Shown: one piece after another, positions 52,563 to 61,326 of the stretch
How positions within the stretch are numbered: position 1 is the stretch's first letter
Layout: each line of letters begins with the position of its first letter
DNA from: Alloprevotella sp.
GTDB lineage: Bacteria > Bacteroidota > Bacteroidia > Bacteroidales > Muribaculaceae
DNA length: 64,000 nt
NCBI GenBank assembly: GCA_023663135.1
Contig: JAMPIE010000014.1
Coordinates: 1 to 64,000 of the forward strand
Direction of reading: 5' to 3'
Program-made: the position numbers and the translations under genes
Notes under the pieces: generated by a model
Databases searched by the model: none
What the model was told of the DNA's origin: nothing
The model's input: the letters and a program-made list of their open reading frames with translations, nothing else

Positions 52563-53015
52563 ATGACCTCTACAATTTCTAAAAAGATTGCCGTGGCATC
52601 CGACCACGCCGGCTATGACCTTAAGTGCATCGTCGAAAACCATCTCACCCTCTTAGGACGCCCATATGAGGACTTCGGCACCGACTCCGACGCATCTTGC
52701 GACTACCCCGACTATGCTCACCCCTGCGCTGAGGCAGTAGAGGAGGGGAGATGCTATCCCGGCATTGCCATGTGTGGCTCCGGCAATGGCATTGCCATGA
52801 CCCTCAACAAGCATCAAGGCATACGCGCCGCTCTGTGCTGGACCCCCGAGCTGGCTCGCTTGGCACGCGCACACAACAACGCTAATATACTCGTGCTCCC
52901 AGCCCGCTTCATCGAGCCTGAGCTCGCCTTGGAGATTGTCGATGCCTTCCTCGCCACCCCCTTTGACGGGGGCCGTCATCAGCGCCGCATTGACAAGATC
53001 GGCCTACCCAGGTAA
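52563..53015 (+). CDS. rpiB: Ribose-5-phosphate isomerase B
   Basis: Interconverts ribulose-5-phosphate and ribose-5-phosphate in the pentose phosphate pathway. The 150-residue protein has the RpiB/LacAB fold: SDHAGYDLK, DFGTDSDASCDYPDYA, catalytic Cys in AMCGSGNGIAM and HNNANILVLPARF with its conserved His. It ends just before the ABC-exporter remnant, which lies on the opposite strand. Confidence 0.95.
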   Translation: MTSTISKKIAVASDHAGYDLKCIVENHLTLLGRPYEDFGTDSDASCDYPDYAHPCAEAVEEGRCYPGIAMCGSGNGIAMTLNKHQGIRAALCWTPELARLARAHNNANILVLPARFIEPELALEIVDAFLATPFDGGRHQRRIDKIGLPR

Positions 53016-53024
53016 GTCTATAAT

Positions 53025-53197
53025 CTACTCCCCGCCGAGCTCCAGCTGATTTTGTATCGGCGACAAGTAATACCTCCCCTTGTCACAAGCTCAGTGTGGA
53101 TTCCCTGCTCCACTGCCCGTCCACGATGCATGACAATTATAAGGTCGGCATCGCGGACGGTGCTTAGTCTGTGGGCAATTGCCGGTCGTGTCGCGCC
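53025..53197 (-). pseudogene. Remnant of an ABC exporter: C-terminal end only, frameshifted
   Basis: On the minus strand the sequence reads as the end of a half-size ABC exporter (MsbA-like): [20 protein letters not shown] (H-loop with AHRLS) followed by [17 protein letters not shown], then one base is missing near 53071-53078, and the next frame continues [15 protein letters not shown] and a stop (rc of CTA at 53025). That layout matches the usual H-loop, D-x-I-x-V, G-x-x-x-E-x-G-x-H-x-E-L, GG-x-YY ending. Walker A, signature and Walker B are absent, and an in-frame stop lies just upstream (53207-53209). The rest of the gene is gone. This is the clearest decayed gene in the window. Confidence 0.85.
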
Positions 53198-53249
53198 GGT
53201 AACACTTTACGGCTGTATGCTCGTGAAAAAAACTCATTTACATGTCATA

Positions 53250-53281
53250 TTTGGCCGAGTGACTTTTTTTGCATATTTTTG
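53250..53281 (+). promoter_or_regulatory. Promoter of the thioredoxin-fold lipoprotein gene
   Basis: TTTG (53250-53253), 20-nt spacer, TATTTTTG (53274-53281). It lies inside the longest frame and fixes the start at the ATG at 53301 with a leader of about 13 nt. Confidence 0.85.
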
Positions 53282-53300
53282 CGGCCTAATCATTATCCTC

Positions 53301-54410
53301 ATGAAAGTTATCAACACTAAGATATGCCTGGCCATGGCAGCTGCTGCGCTGCTGACCGGATGTAGTAAGAGCAACACCTGGACTGTCGACGGCGTGATTG
53401 AAGGGGGCGAGGGGTCATCTTTGGTCCTTGAGGCTTCGAGCAATGGTCATTGGTATCCGCTCGACACGCTTACACTCTCCGAGACGGGGGCTTTCTCCTT
53501 CAGCAGGGAAGCCGCCGGATATCCCGACATCTATCGTCTGAGCCTCGACGGCCGCTCGCTTTATTTCCCCATAGATTCCATCGAGACTGTTACCGTATCG
53601 GCTAAGGCTGATGCCTTTGATGCTCAATATACACTCTCAGGCTCGCCCCAGGCTGAGATGATGATGGAGGCCAATGGCAAGCTATCTGAGGCTGTTGCAA
53701 GACTGGGCGCAGAGGCTGTAGCCGACTCTACGCTGAAGCGCGACTTAGGCACTTTGCTTCTCAACGACCCCTCAGGCATCGTGGCTTATTATATCATTAA
53801 CAAGAAAATAGGTGGGCGCGACCTCTTCAGCCCCGCCAATAAGCGCGACTTGAGGATTATCGGTGCCGTGGCCAATGCCTACAGCGAACGCCGGCCCTCC
53901 GACCCCCGCACGGCTTATCTTGCCAACCTCTTTACAAGCAATTACGCCAACTTCATCCCGCGAGCCGACAAAGCTCCGTCAGATACCATCGTGGCCAGCG
54001 AGGTGGGGGTGATTGACATTACCCTCTACGACGAGGAAGGGCACCAACGGAGCCTCGCCGAGGTAGCCGGCCAGGGGAAGCCCGTGATACTCAACTTCAC
54101 TATGTATACCGCCGAGGCCTCTCCTGCTATCAACTTGGCTCTCAATAAGGTGTATGAGCAGTATCGTGGCAGCGGGCTGGAGATCTTCCAGGTGGGCCTT
54201 GACGAGGATGAGTATAAATGGCGCCAGAGCGCTCGCAATTTGCCGTGGATTACGGTCTATAACTCCACCCACGACGGCACTCAAAACCTCTTGCGCTACA
54301 ATGTTACCTCCCTTCCGGCCACATTTATCATTGGCCGCGACGGCGACATAAAGAAGCGAGTTGACAATCTCGACCGACTCTCAGCCGAGGTGGCTTCTTA
54401 CATGCACTAA
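53301..54410 (+). CDS. DUF4369/TlpA-like thioredoxin-fold lipoprotein lacking CxxC
   Basis: A 369-residue lipoprotein (lipobox LLTGC, Cys19). An N-terminal DUF4369-type domain (about 24-120) is followed by a linker and a C-terminal thioredoxin fold (about 235-369). In this family the active site reads FWxxWCxxC; here it is FTMYTAEAS (266-274), so both cysteines are missing, while the cis-Pro segment SLPATFIIG is kept. It is therefore unlikely to be a disulfide reductase and may be a binding protein. The start was set from the promoter and the signal peptide. It overlaps the convergent MFS gene by 4 bp. Confidence 0.88.
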   Translation: MKVINTKICLAMAAAALLTGCSKSNTWTVDGVIEGGEGSSLVLEASSNGHWYPLDTLTLSETGAFSFSREAAGYPDIYRLSLDGRSLYFPIDSIETVTVSAKADAFDAQYTLSGSPQAEMMMEANGKLSEAVARLGAEAVADSTLKRDLGTLLLNDPSGIVAYYIINKKIGGRDLFSPANKRDLRIIGAVANAYSERRPSDPRTAYLANLFTSNYANFIPRADKAPSDTIVASEVGVIDITLYDEEGHQRSLAEVAGQGKPVILNFTMYTAEASPAINLALNKVYEQYRGSGLEIFQVGLDEDEYKWRQSARNLPWITVYNSTHDGTQNLLRYNVTSLPATFIIGRDGDIKKRVDNLDRLSAEVASYMH

Positions 54411-55630
54411 TTGCTTTCTAAGTCAGGCGCGAGCCTGTGGGAGAAGTGAGAGCTAAGGAGGATAAGGATGGCCAGGGCTATGTAGGCTATTGCTGTGGAA
54501 TGGAGAATGTCACCGATACCCACAAGTGGCGACACTATGGCACCCACAATGTATCCGGCTACGCCAAGGACTGCTGAGGCCTCTCCGGCCTTGTCGCGCC
54601 CCTCGTTCATGGCCAGTGAATTGGTGGTGGAGAAGATAAGTCCCAATCCAAAGAGAGCGGCCACCATTATCCCCTCAAAGAGCCAAAGCGAATGGACTGT
54701 CCATAGCGCTACGCCCTGCGCGGCAATGGCCACTGAGGCGATGATGGCTCCGAGGCGAGCCGCCCGCTTGAGCGGGTGGAAGCGGAGCGCGATGAGCGAT
54801 CCGGCCACGACAAAGAGAGCGTTTACCCCCACGACAAGACCATAGGCGGTCTGTGACAAACCGTAATGATTTTGTAAGATGAAGGGCGACGAGGATATGT
54901 AGGCAAAGAGAAGACCCAAGCTTACCCCCTTGAAACATACATGTATCATGAATGGACGGCGGCGGATTATCTCGCCGTAGCCTCTCACGCCATGCCACCA
55001 TGGCCCTTTTGTCCGTGCCGCCGGAGCGAGCGACTCCTTCACCAGCGGCGAGGAAAGCATCAGCAGAGATGCAAAGGCTGCCAAGATGATGAAGACGCTC
55101 TTCCAGCCCCAGGTGTCGGCTGCGATGCCGCCTATGACCGGTGCCGATGCCGGGGCTATGCCGTTGATTGCACCGACGATGGCCATCAACTTGGCCAGCT
55201 GGCGACCGCCGTAGACGTCGGCCGGGATGGTGCGGGCAAGGAAGTAGCCACCCGATGCTCCGAGCCCCTGAAAGAGGCGGCATATGTTGAAAAAGTGGAT
55301 GTTAGGGGAGAAGATGCTTGCCACAGCCGCGACAATGAAGAGCAGCGCCGAGCTGATGAGGATGGGGCGGCGCCCATAATGGTCGCTCAGTGGGCCGAGG
55401 ATAATCTGGCCGAGGCCGAGGCCGGCCATGCCGGTGGTGAGCCCCACTTGGGCCAGTGGCACGGAGCAGCCATAAAACTTGGTCATGGCCGGCAGGGCCG
55501 GCGAATACATGTCGTTGACCATAGAGCCGAGAGCACTCTCGGCCACAAGGAATATGACGAGAAACCAGTAATAGCGAGGGTCGGCATCAAGACGCCGTGC
55601 CATCTCACTTTGAACTGTAGTGGAGGTCAT
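54407..55630 (-). CDS. Bcr/CflA-family MFS drug efflux transporter
   Basis: A 407-residue MFS transporter with 12 predicted helices. NDMYSPALPAMTKFYG (helix 1 end) and LGQIILGPLSDHYGRRP (loop 2-3, DHYGRRP) are typical of the Bcr/CflA drug-resistance branch; RLFQGLGASGGYFLARTIPADV is the helix-4/5 motif. Substrate may be bicyclomycin, chloramphenicol or sulfonamide-like compounds, but is unproven. Downstream of hisS on the minus strand, with a long hairpin just before its start codon. Confidence 0.92.
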   Translation of the reverse strand: MTSTTVQSEMARRLDADPRYYWFLVIFLVAESALGSMVNDMYSPALPAMTKFYGCSVPLAQVGLTTGMAGLGLGQIILGPLSDHYGRRPILISSALLFIVAAVASIFSPNIHFFNICRLFQGLGASGGYFLARTIPADVYGGRQLAKLMAIVGAINGIAPASAPVIGGIAADTWGWKSVFIILAAFASLLMLSSPLVKESLAPAARTKGPWWHGVRGYGEIIRRRPFMIHVCFKGVSLGLLFAYISSSPFILQNHYGLSQTAYGLVVGVNALFVVAGSLIALRFHPLKRAARLGAIIASVAIAAQGVALWTVHSLWLFEGIMVAALFGLGLIFSTTNSLAMNEGRDKAGEASAVLGVAGYIVGAIVSPLVGIGDILHSTAIAYIALAILILLSSHFSHRLAPDLESN

Positions 55631-55635
55631 GACTA

Positions 55636-55687
55636 TCGGGGCATTTGAGATGAGTGAGGGTGTATGTCACTTCTCTCAACGCCCCGA
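55636..55687 (-). promoter_or_regulatory. Leader hairpin immediately upstream of the MFS start
   Basis: On the minus strand TCGGGGC, one base, TTGAGA, a 23-nt loop, TCTCAA, two bases, GCCCCGA: a 7-bp plus a 6-bp stem with a small internal loop. It ends 5 nt before the ATG at 55630 and has no U-tract, so it is more likely a leader structure affecting translation or RNA stability than a terminator. Confidence 0.55.
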
Positions 55688-55709
55688 GAGCCTTTAATGT
55701 TCTCTTTTT

Positions 55710-57125
55710 TTACTTACGTGATATGAGGGCAATTGCCTCGCCGACGGTCATTGAGCGCTGCTCGCCTGTGGCCATATTCTTGAGAGTGAGAGTGCCGGGA
55801 TTGGCAAGCTCATTTTCTCCCACAATGGCGGTGAAGCGGGCTCTAAGGGCATCGGCGCGGCTCATCTGCTTCTTCATCTTGGCTGCGTCGGGATAGATTT
55901 CGGCGGCTATTCCGGCGGCTCTCATCTGCTTGAGCATGGCCATGGAGGCTTGAGATTCGGCCGGACCAAAGTTGACCATCATCACATCTACTCCCCTCGT
56001 GGTGGCTTCGGGAAAGAGGTCGAGGGCGGTGAGGACGTCATAGATGCGGTCGGCGCCAAATGATATGCCCACACCCGAGAGGCCTGGCATGCCGAAAACG
56101 CCGGTAAGATTGTCATATCTGCCGCCGCCTGAGATGGAGCCAATGGCGTGGTCGAGGGCCTTGACCTCTATGATGGTGCCGGTGTAGTAGTTGAGGCCGC
56201 GGGCGAGGCTCACGTCGAGGTCGAGCTCAGCCCTGAGGCCCAGGGCGCGCGTAGAGTCGATCACGTCGGTCAGCTCCTTGATGCCGAGGCTACCTGTCTC
56301 AGAGGCGGCTAGGAGCTTGCGCAGGGAAGCGAGGCGCTCGTCGGTGGAGCCGCTGATGGCCAGAATGGGGCGGAGAGCCTCTACGCTCTGCAGGCTGAGG
56401 CCATGGGCGAGGAGCTCCTCCTCAACCTTTTCGGGGCCTATCTTGTCAATCTTGTCGATGGCTACGGTGATGTCCACGAGCTTGTCGGGCGCGCCGATGA
56501 TCTCGGCGATGCCGGCGAGCACCTTTCGGTTGTTGAGCTTAATGGCCACTCTTATGCCGAGGCGGGCAAACACCTCGTCGGCCATCTGGAGCAGCTCTAC
56601 CTCGTTGATGAGGGAGTCGGAGCCCACCACGTCGGCATCACACTGGTAAAACTCCCTGTAGCGTCCCTTCTGCGGGCGGTCGGCTCGCCACACCGGCTGT
56701 ATCTGATAGCGCTTGAAGGGCATCTGGAGAGTGTCGCGGTGCATCACCACAAAGCGAGCAAAGGGCACAGTGAGGTCATATCTGAGGCCTTTCTCGCAAA
56801 TCCTTGCGCCGAGACGGGCATAGTCGCCGGCTTCAGTGAGAGAGGGGTCGATGTCGCGGATAAAGTCGCCGGAGTTAAGAATCTTGAATAGCAGCTTGTC
56901 TCCTTCCTCGCCATATTTGCCCATGAGGGTCTGGAGGGTCTCCATTGAGGGTGTCTCGATAGGGGCGAAGCCATAGAGACGGAAGACGTCGCGGATGGTG
57001 TCGAAGATATAGTTGCGACGGCCCATCTCAATGGGGCCGAAGTCGCGTGTGCCTTTGGGTATGGAGGGCTTCAAAGCAGTGGGGTGGATTGGTGATGAAT
57101 GAATGTTATTGAGGTTGCTCGCCAT
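55710..57125 (-). CDS. hisS: Histidyl-tRNA synthetase
   Basis: Charges tRNA-His. Class II synthetase of 471 residues. [10 protein letters not shown] and [14 protein letters not shown] form motif-1/N-terminal features, [12 protein letters not shown] and [17 protein letters not shown] motif 2, [14 protein letters not shown] and [13 protein letters not shown] the histidine-specific and motif-3 region, then the anticodon-binding domain. The ATG at 57125 is chosen; an upstream frame extends to 57152. It overlaps the end of the SLC45-like MFS gene by 20 bp on the same strand. Confidence 0.95.
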   Translation of the reverse strand: MASNLNNIHSSPIHPTALKPSIPKGTRDFGPIEMGRRNYIFDTIRDVFRLYGFAPIETPSMETLQTLMGKYGEEGDKLLFKILNSGDFIRDIDPSLTEAGDYARLGARICEKGLRYDLTVPFARFVVMHRDTLQMPFKRYQIQPVWRADRPQKGRYREFYQCDADVVGSDSLINEVELLQMADEVFARLGIRVAIKLNNRKVLAGIAEIIGAPDKLVDITVAIDKIDKIGPEKVEEELLAHGLSLQSVEALRPILAISGSTDERLASLRKLLAASETGSLGIKELTDVIDSTRALGLRAELDLDVSLARGLNYYTGTIIEVKALDHAIGSISGGGRYDNLTGVFGMPGLSGVGISFGADRIYDVLTALDLFPEATTRGVDVMMVNFGPAESQASMAMLKQMRAAGIAAEIYPDAAKMKKQMSRADALRARFTAIVGENELANPGTLTLKNMATGEQRSMTVGEAIALISRK

Positions 57126-58437
57126 AGGTCTCTCGGATGCACCCCACGGCAAGAGCGCCGAGGATGAGCATCACGCCGGCGGCCACGAGCATCATGCCCT
57201 GGCTGCCACCGAGGAGGCTGAGGATGACACCGCCAAGGGCTGCCGCAATGATCTGGGGCAGGCAGATGGTGCAATTAAAGAGGCCGAGATAGGTGCCTAT
57301 GTTGTCGCCTTTGAGCGAGTTGGTCAGGATGGTGAAGGGGAGGGCGAGCATGGCTGCCCATGCAAATCCAATGAGGAAGTAGCTGGCACAGAGGAAGTAG
57401 AGGCTGTGGAAGAAGATGGTGGAGATAAATCCAATGCCACCGAGGATGAGCGAGAGGGAGTAGATGGCCTTGTGGCTTTTAAAGCGGGGGATTACCATTG
57501 CCCACAAGACCGAGCCCACGGCCTGGACAGCAAAGAGATTGCCCACCCAGTTGCCGGCTGCCTGATATTGGGACGAGTGGGGGTCGGTTGTGCCCCACAC
57601 TGAGTCGGCAATGGCTCCGTTGGTGTAGGTCCACATGAAGAGGAAGGCTGCCCAGCAGAAAAATTGCACGAGCCCAACGGTCCAGAAAGTCTTCGGTGCT
57701 TCGCGCAGGAGCTTCATCAGGCTGAATTTCTCTGTTTTTTTCTTCTTGGCGAGGTCAATGCCGTGGAAGGCGGCATACTCTGCCGGAGGCATTTCGCGTA
57801 TGGTGATGAAGGAGTATATGACACAGAGGATGAGGATGGCGGCGCCGATGTAGAAGGAATAGATGACAGAGTCGGGCACCACTCCCTGTGGAGCTATGTT
57901 GCTAATACCTATACCGGTGAGGATAAAAGGAGCGAGATAACCAACGAGCGAGCCTGCATTGCACAAGAAGCTCTGAATGGAGTAGGCAAGACCTTTTTGG
58001 CGCTCATTGACCATGTCGCCCACGAGCATTTTGAAGGGCTGCATGGCCATGTTGATGGAGGTGTCGAGAAACATCAAGGCAATGAAGCCAAAGATCATAG
58101 CAGCGCTCACGGTGAGGCCGAGGCTGCCGGCGTTTGGGAGGAGACACATTACTATGACGGCCACTAAGGCACCAAGCAGGAGGTAGGGGAGGCGACGGCC
58201 GAGGCGGTTCCAGGTGCGGTCGGAGGCCACTCCAATGATGGGCTGTACGATGATACCCATGAGTGGGGGCAGTATCCAGAAGAAGCTCAGGGAGTGGGGA
58301 TCGGCGCCTATGGTGGCAAAGATGCGCGAGATGTTGGCGCTCTGGAGGGCATAGGCTATCTGCACTCCGAAGAATCCGAAGCTGAGGTTAAACAGCTGGA
58401 AGAAGGTGCGATTGGCCTTGATGTGTGATGGTGTCAT
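57106..58437 (-). CDS. MFS transporter of the SLC45/MalY type (sugar)
   Basis: A 443-residue MFS protein related to SLC45/GPH sugar transporters. [22 protein letters not shown] with helix 1, [20 protein letters not shown] at the loop between helices 2 and 3 ([12 protein letters not shown] is typical of this branch) and [20 protein letters not shown] are visible. About 12 helices. Substrate may be maltose or another disaccharide; unproven. It lies between nfo (36 bp upstream) and hisS, with which it overlaps. Confidence 0.88.
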   Translation of the reverse strand: MTPSHIKANRTFFQLFNLSFGFFGVQIAYALQSANISRIFATIGADPHSLSFFWILPPLMGIIVQPIIGVASDRTWNRLGRRLPYLLLGALVAVIVMCLLPNAGSLGLTVSAAMIFGFIALMFLDTSINMAMQPFKMLVGDMVNERQKGLAYSIQSFLCNAGSLVGYLAPFILTGIGISNIAPQGVVPDSVIYSFYIGAAILILCVIYSFITIREMPPAEYAAFHGIDLAKKKKTEKFSLMKLLREAPKTFWTVGLVQFFCWAAFLFMWTYTNGAIADSVWGTTDPHSSQYQAAGNWVGNLFAVQAVGSVLWAMVIPRFKSHKAIYSLSLILGGIGFISTIFFHSLYFLCASYFLIGFAWAAMLALPFTILTNSLKGDNIGTYLGLFNCTICLPQIIAAALGGVILSLLGGSQGMMLVAAGVMLILGALAVGCIRETYGEQPQ

Positions 58438-58473
58438 AGGTGAGTAGTTATAAAGGTGGGGGAGATGGAATGG

Positions 58474-59370
58474 TTAAGAGGGTGTGGCAAAGGAGTAAAG
58501 GAGGTCAATTTCAGCGGGCCAGAGGGTCTCGTCGGGGGTCTCGAGGATGAGGGGGATGCCATTTGTGAGGGGGTCGGCAATGAGTCGCTTGAAGAAGGGA
58601 ATGCCTATCTCGCCCTGGCCTATGGGGGCGTGGCGGTCGACATGGCTCCCGAGCCCTTTCTTGGAGTCGTTGAGGTGCATGCCTGAGAGATAGGACAGGC
58701 CTATGAGATTGTCAAATTCCTCCCACATGCGTTTGTAGCCGTCGTCACAGGCCAGGTCATAGCCGGCGGCAAAGGCATGGCAAGAGTCGATGCACACCCC
58801 CACTCGGCTCTTGTCGGCAATGCTGTCGATGATGCGGGCGAGCTGGGCAAAAGAGAATCCGAGGTTGCTCCCCTGGCCGGCAGTGTTTTCGATTACGGCC
58901 TTGACTCCTGAGGAGCCCTCCAAGGCGATGTTGATGCTCTCGGCGATGAGGTCGAGGCAGGCATTGGGCTCGAGGATATTGAGGTGGGAGCCGGGGTGGA
59001 AGTTGAGCATAGTGAGCCCCAACTGCTCGCAACGCGCCAACTCGTCGGCAAAAGCCTCGCGGCTTTTGGCGAGCTTCTCGGGGTCGGGTGCGCCGAGGTT
59101 GATGAGGAAACTGTCGTGGGGTAAGATAGCATCGGGGGTGTATCCGGCCTCGGCGCAGCGGTCACGAAAGGCTTGCGCTTCCTTGTCGGAGATGGCCTTG
59201 GAGGCCCACCGGGAGGGGTTGCGAGTGAAGAGGGCAAAAGCTCCGGCTCCAATCTCCAGAGCGGCCAGGGGGGTGTTGCTCACGCCGGGCGAGGCAGCCA
59301 CGTGAGCTCCTATGTATTTGCCGGTGGCCGCAGCCCGCTGCGGCCCCGAGAGGGTGTCATTCTGTTTCAC
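58474..59370 (-). CDS. nfo: Endonuclease IV (AP endonuclease)
   Basis: Cleaves at abasic sites in base-excision repair, 298 residues. Conserved blocks of the three-zinc TIM barrel are GKYIGAHVAASPGVSN, LNFHPGSH, IENTAGQGSNLGFSF, VCIDSCHAFAAGYD, MHLNDSKKGLGSHVDRHAPI with GQGEIG, and LETPDE. The nominal TTG start at 59379 falls in the promoter's -7 box, so GTG at 59370 is preferred, giving an almost leaderless message. It heads a four-gene minus-strand cluster (nfo, SLC45-like, hisS, Bcr/CflA). Confidence 0.92.
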   Translation of the reverse strand: MKQNDTLSGPQRAAATGKYIGAHVAASPGVSNTPLAALEIGAGAFALFTRNPSRWASKAISDKEAQAFRDRCAEAGYTPDAILPHDSFLINLGAPDPEKLAKSREAFADELARCEQLGLTMLNFHPGSHLNILEPNACLDLIAESINIALEGSSGVKAVIENTAGQGSNLGFSFAQLARIIDSIADKSRVGVCIDSCHAFAAGYDLACDDGYKRMWEEFDNLIGLSYLSGMHLNDSKKGLGSHVDRHAPIGQGEIGIPFFKRLIADPLTNGIPLILETPDETLWPAEIDLLYSFATPS

Positions 59371-59376
59371 GATGTG

Positions 59377-59384
59377 CAAAAGTA
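59377..59384 (-). promoter_or_regulatory. -7 box of the nfo operon
   Basis: TACTTTTG on the minus strand, 7 nt before the GTG chosen as the nfo start. No convincing -33 box. It faces the sppA promoter, about 34 bp away. Confidence 0.5.
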
Positions 59385-59417
59385 TATAAAATTCCTCAAT
59401 AATTAATAATTATTCAC

Positions 59418-59425
59418 TATCTTTG
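59418..59425 (+). promoter_or_regulatory. -7 box of the sppA operon
   Basis: TATCTTTG followed by CGG, 95 nt before the sppA ATG. The AT-rich upstream tract (TTAATAATTATT) lacks a clear TTTG -33 box. Confidence 0.6.
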
Positions 59426-59438
59426 CGGAGAAGAGGGC

Positions 59439-59479
59439 GCCGCTGGTCCAAGCAGCGGCTCTTATCCTATGGCCATAGG
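59439..59479 (+). promoter_or_regulatory. Hairpin and 14-bp palindrome in the sppA leader
   Basis: GCCGCTG (59439-59445), a 7-nt loop and CAGCGGC (59453-59459) make a perfect 7-bp hairpin; a perfect palindrome CCTATGGCCATAGG follows at 59466-59479. Both lie in the leader between promoter and start codon. A role as protein-binding site or attenuator is possible but unproven. Confidence 0.45.
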
Positions 59480-59519
59480 TCCTATGCCTATTGTTCAAAT
59501 TATTCATCATTAGACATTT

Positions 59520-61298
59520 ATGAAACAATTTTTGATTAGCTTCGCCGGCTCGCTTGTCGCTTTGTGGGTCACCCTGATCGTGGCTTTTCTCTTTGGCATT
59601 GCGTTTATTGCCATGGCTATTGCGGGAGCCTCGAGCTCGTCGGAGGGTGTGGTGGTGAAAGACCGCAGTGTGCTGGTTCTTGACCTCAATGCTCAGGTTA
59701 CCGACCGCGAAGCTCCCGTCGACATCATGGCAGAGCTCACCGGCGGAGTCGCTATATCGGCGCTCCCTCTTAATCAGATTGTGGCCTCTATCGAGAAAGC
59801 GGCCGAAGACAAAAATATCCGTGGGCTCCTGATCAAGGCCGGCGGCCCTTCGGTTGGGCTGGCTCAGGCTCAGGCCATCATCGACGCCATCAGCAACTTC
59901 AAGACCTCAGGTAAGTGGGTGATGGCCTATGGCGACTCATACACCCAAGGCGACTATTTCATCTCATCTGTGGCCGACTCGCTGATGGTCAATCCCATAG
60001 GTATGATTGACCTCCACGGCTTGGAGTCAACCACCATCTATTTCAAAGACTTCCTTGAGAAGGTGGGCGTAGATGTCCAGGTGGTGAAGGTGGGTACATA
60101 TAAGAGCGCCGTAGAGCCGTTCTTACTTAGCGACATAAGCGAAGCCAATCGCATTCAGCAAGAGGCTTATCTTGGCGCTATCTGGAAGAGCATGCGCGAG
60201 ACCATTGCCGTTGGGCGCAAGTTGGCCTCCGACACGGTGGTAAACGCCTGGGCCAATAGCTTTGCTATGACCAAGCCTGCCGAGTGGTATCTTCAAGAGG
60301 GGATGGTCGATGGCCTGCGCTATCGCCACGAGATTGACGAGAGCCTCCGCCGCCTCTCAGGGCTGGATTCCGACGACGACCTCCGCGAGATTTCGGTGAC
60401 CGACTATTACACTGCCCGCAAGCTTGACCAACCCAAAAAGGGTAAGGGAAAGAAGATGATAGCTGTGCTCTATGCCACGGGCGACATCACCGAGAATGGT
60501 CAGGGTGGCATTGCCTCTGAGCGCATCGTCCCCCAGATTTTCGACCTTATTGACAATGACAAGGTTGAAGGCCTTGTCCTCCGTGTCAATTCAGGCGGCG
60601 GCAGCGCCTATGCATCCGAGCAGATATGGGAGGCGTTGGAACAGTTTAAGGCTCGTACCGGCAAGCCCTTCTTTGTCTCGATGGGCGACATGGCAGCCTC
60701 GGGTGGCTATTACATCTCTTGCGGCGCCGATCGCATCTTTGCTGAGCCGGTGACCCTCACAGGCTCTATTGGCATCTTTGGCATGATACCCACCGCCCAG
60801 AAACTTCTCAACGATAAGCTCGGCATTAACACCGCCAGTGTGGCCACCAACCAGCCATCTATAAGCCTCTTCAAGCCCATGACAGAGGCACAGAAGGGAG
60901 CCATGCAGGGCTATGTGGAGCGCGGATATGACCTCTTTACGAGCCGCTGCGCCCAAGGCCGGCACATGTCGCAAGACTCCATCAAGGCCATAGCCGAGGG
61001 GCGCGTATGGGCCGGCTCCACCGCCATGGAGCTGGGATTAGTTGACCGCATGGGCTCTCTCCAAGACTGCATATCAGCCATGGCAGAGCATATTGATGCC
61101 TCCGACAACTATTATGTCCGTGAGTTCCCCAAGGTGAAGTTTACCCTCTTGGAAGAGATTATGAGCCAGGCGGGCAACATACGGGCAGCGGCCGTTGATG
61201 CCGAGCTTGGAGAGGCAGCCCCTTACTATCGTGCACTCTCAGCCTTCCGCGACATGGATCCCCTTCAGGCCCGCGCCGATCATATCATCTTAAAGTAA
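59520..61298 (+). CDS. sppA: Signal peptide peptidase SppA, 67K type
   Basis: Membrane-bound serine protease that degrades leftover signal peptides. The 592-residue length fits the long (67K) type with two SppA repeats. One N-terminal membrane helix (about 8-35). Catalytic dyad residues are Lys195 in VGTYKSAVEPF and Ser394 in GDMAASGGYYISCGAD, 199 residues apart, as in E. coli (Lys209/Ser409). First gene of a plus-strand run with lpxK 28 bp downstream. Its leader has a hairpin and a palindrome. Confidence 0.95.
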   Translation: MKQFLISFAGSLVALWVTLIVAFLFGIAFIAMAIAGASSSSEGVVVKDRSVLVLDLNAQVTDREAPVDIMAELTGGVAISALPLNQIVASIEKAAEDKNIRGLLIKAGGPSVGLAQAQAIIDAISNFKTSGKWVMAYGDSYTQGDYFISSVADSLMVNPIGMIDLHGLESTTIYFKDFLEKVGVDVQVVKVGTYKSAVEPFLLSDISEANRIQQEAYLGAIWKSMRETIAVGRKLASDTVVNAWANSFAMTKPAEWYLQEGMVDGLRYRHEIDESLRRLSGLDSDDDLREISVTDYYTARKLDQPKKGKGKKMIAVLYATGDITENGQGGIASERIVPQIFDLIDNDKVEGLVLRVNSGGGSAYASEQIWEALEQFKARTGKPFFVSMGDMAASGGYYISCGADRIFAEPVTLTGSIGIFGMIPTAQKLLNDKLGINTASVATNQPSISLFKPMTEAQKGAMQGYVERGYDLFTSRCAQGRHMSQDSIKAIAEGRVWAGSTAMELGLVDRMGSLQDCISAMAEHIDASDNYYVREFPKVKFTLLEEIMSQAGNIRAAAVDAELGEAAPYYRALSAFRDMDPLQARADHIILK

Positions 61299-61326
61299 CC
61301 TCCCCCTTGACCACCTCGCAGTAGCA

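Noticed and set aside
53016..53249. Riboswitch or structured leader upstream of the thioredoxin-fold gene
   Set aside because: The segment is explained by the ABC-exporter remnant, and the promoter lies after it.
53052..53300. N-terminal extension of the thioredoxin-fold gene frame
   Set aside because: It overlaps the ABC-exporter remnant on the other strand and contains the promoter; the signal peptide begins at 53301.
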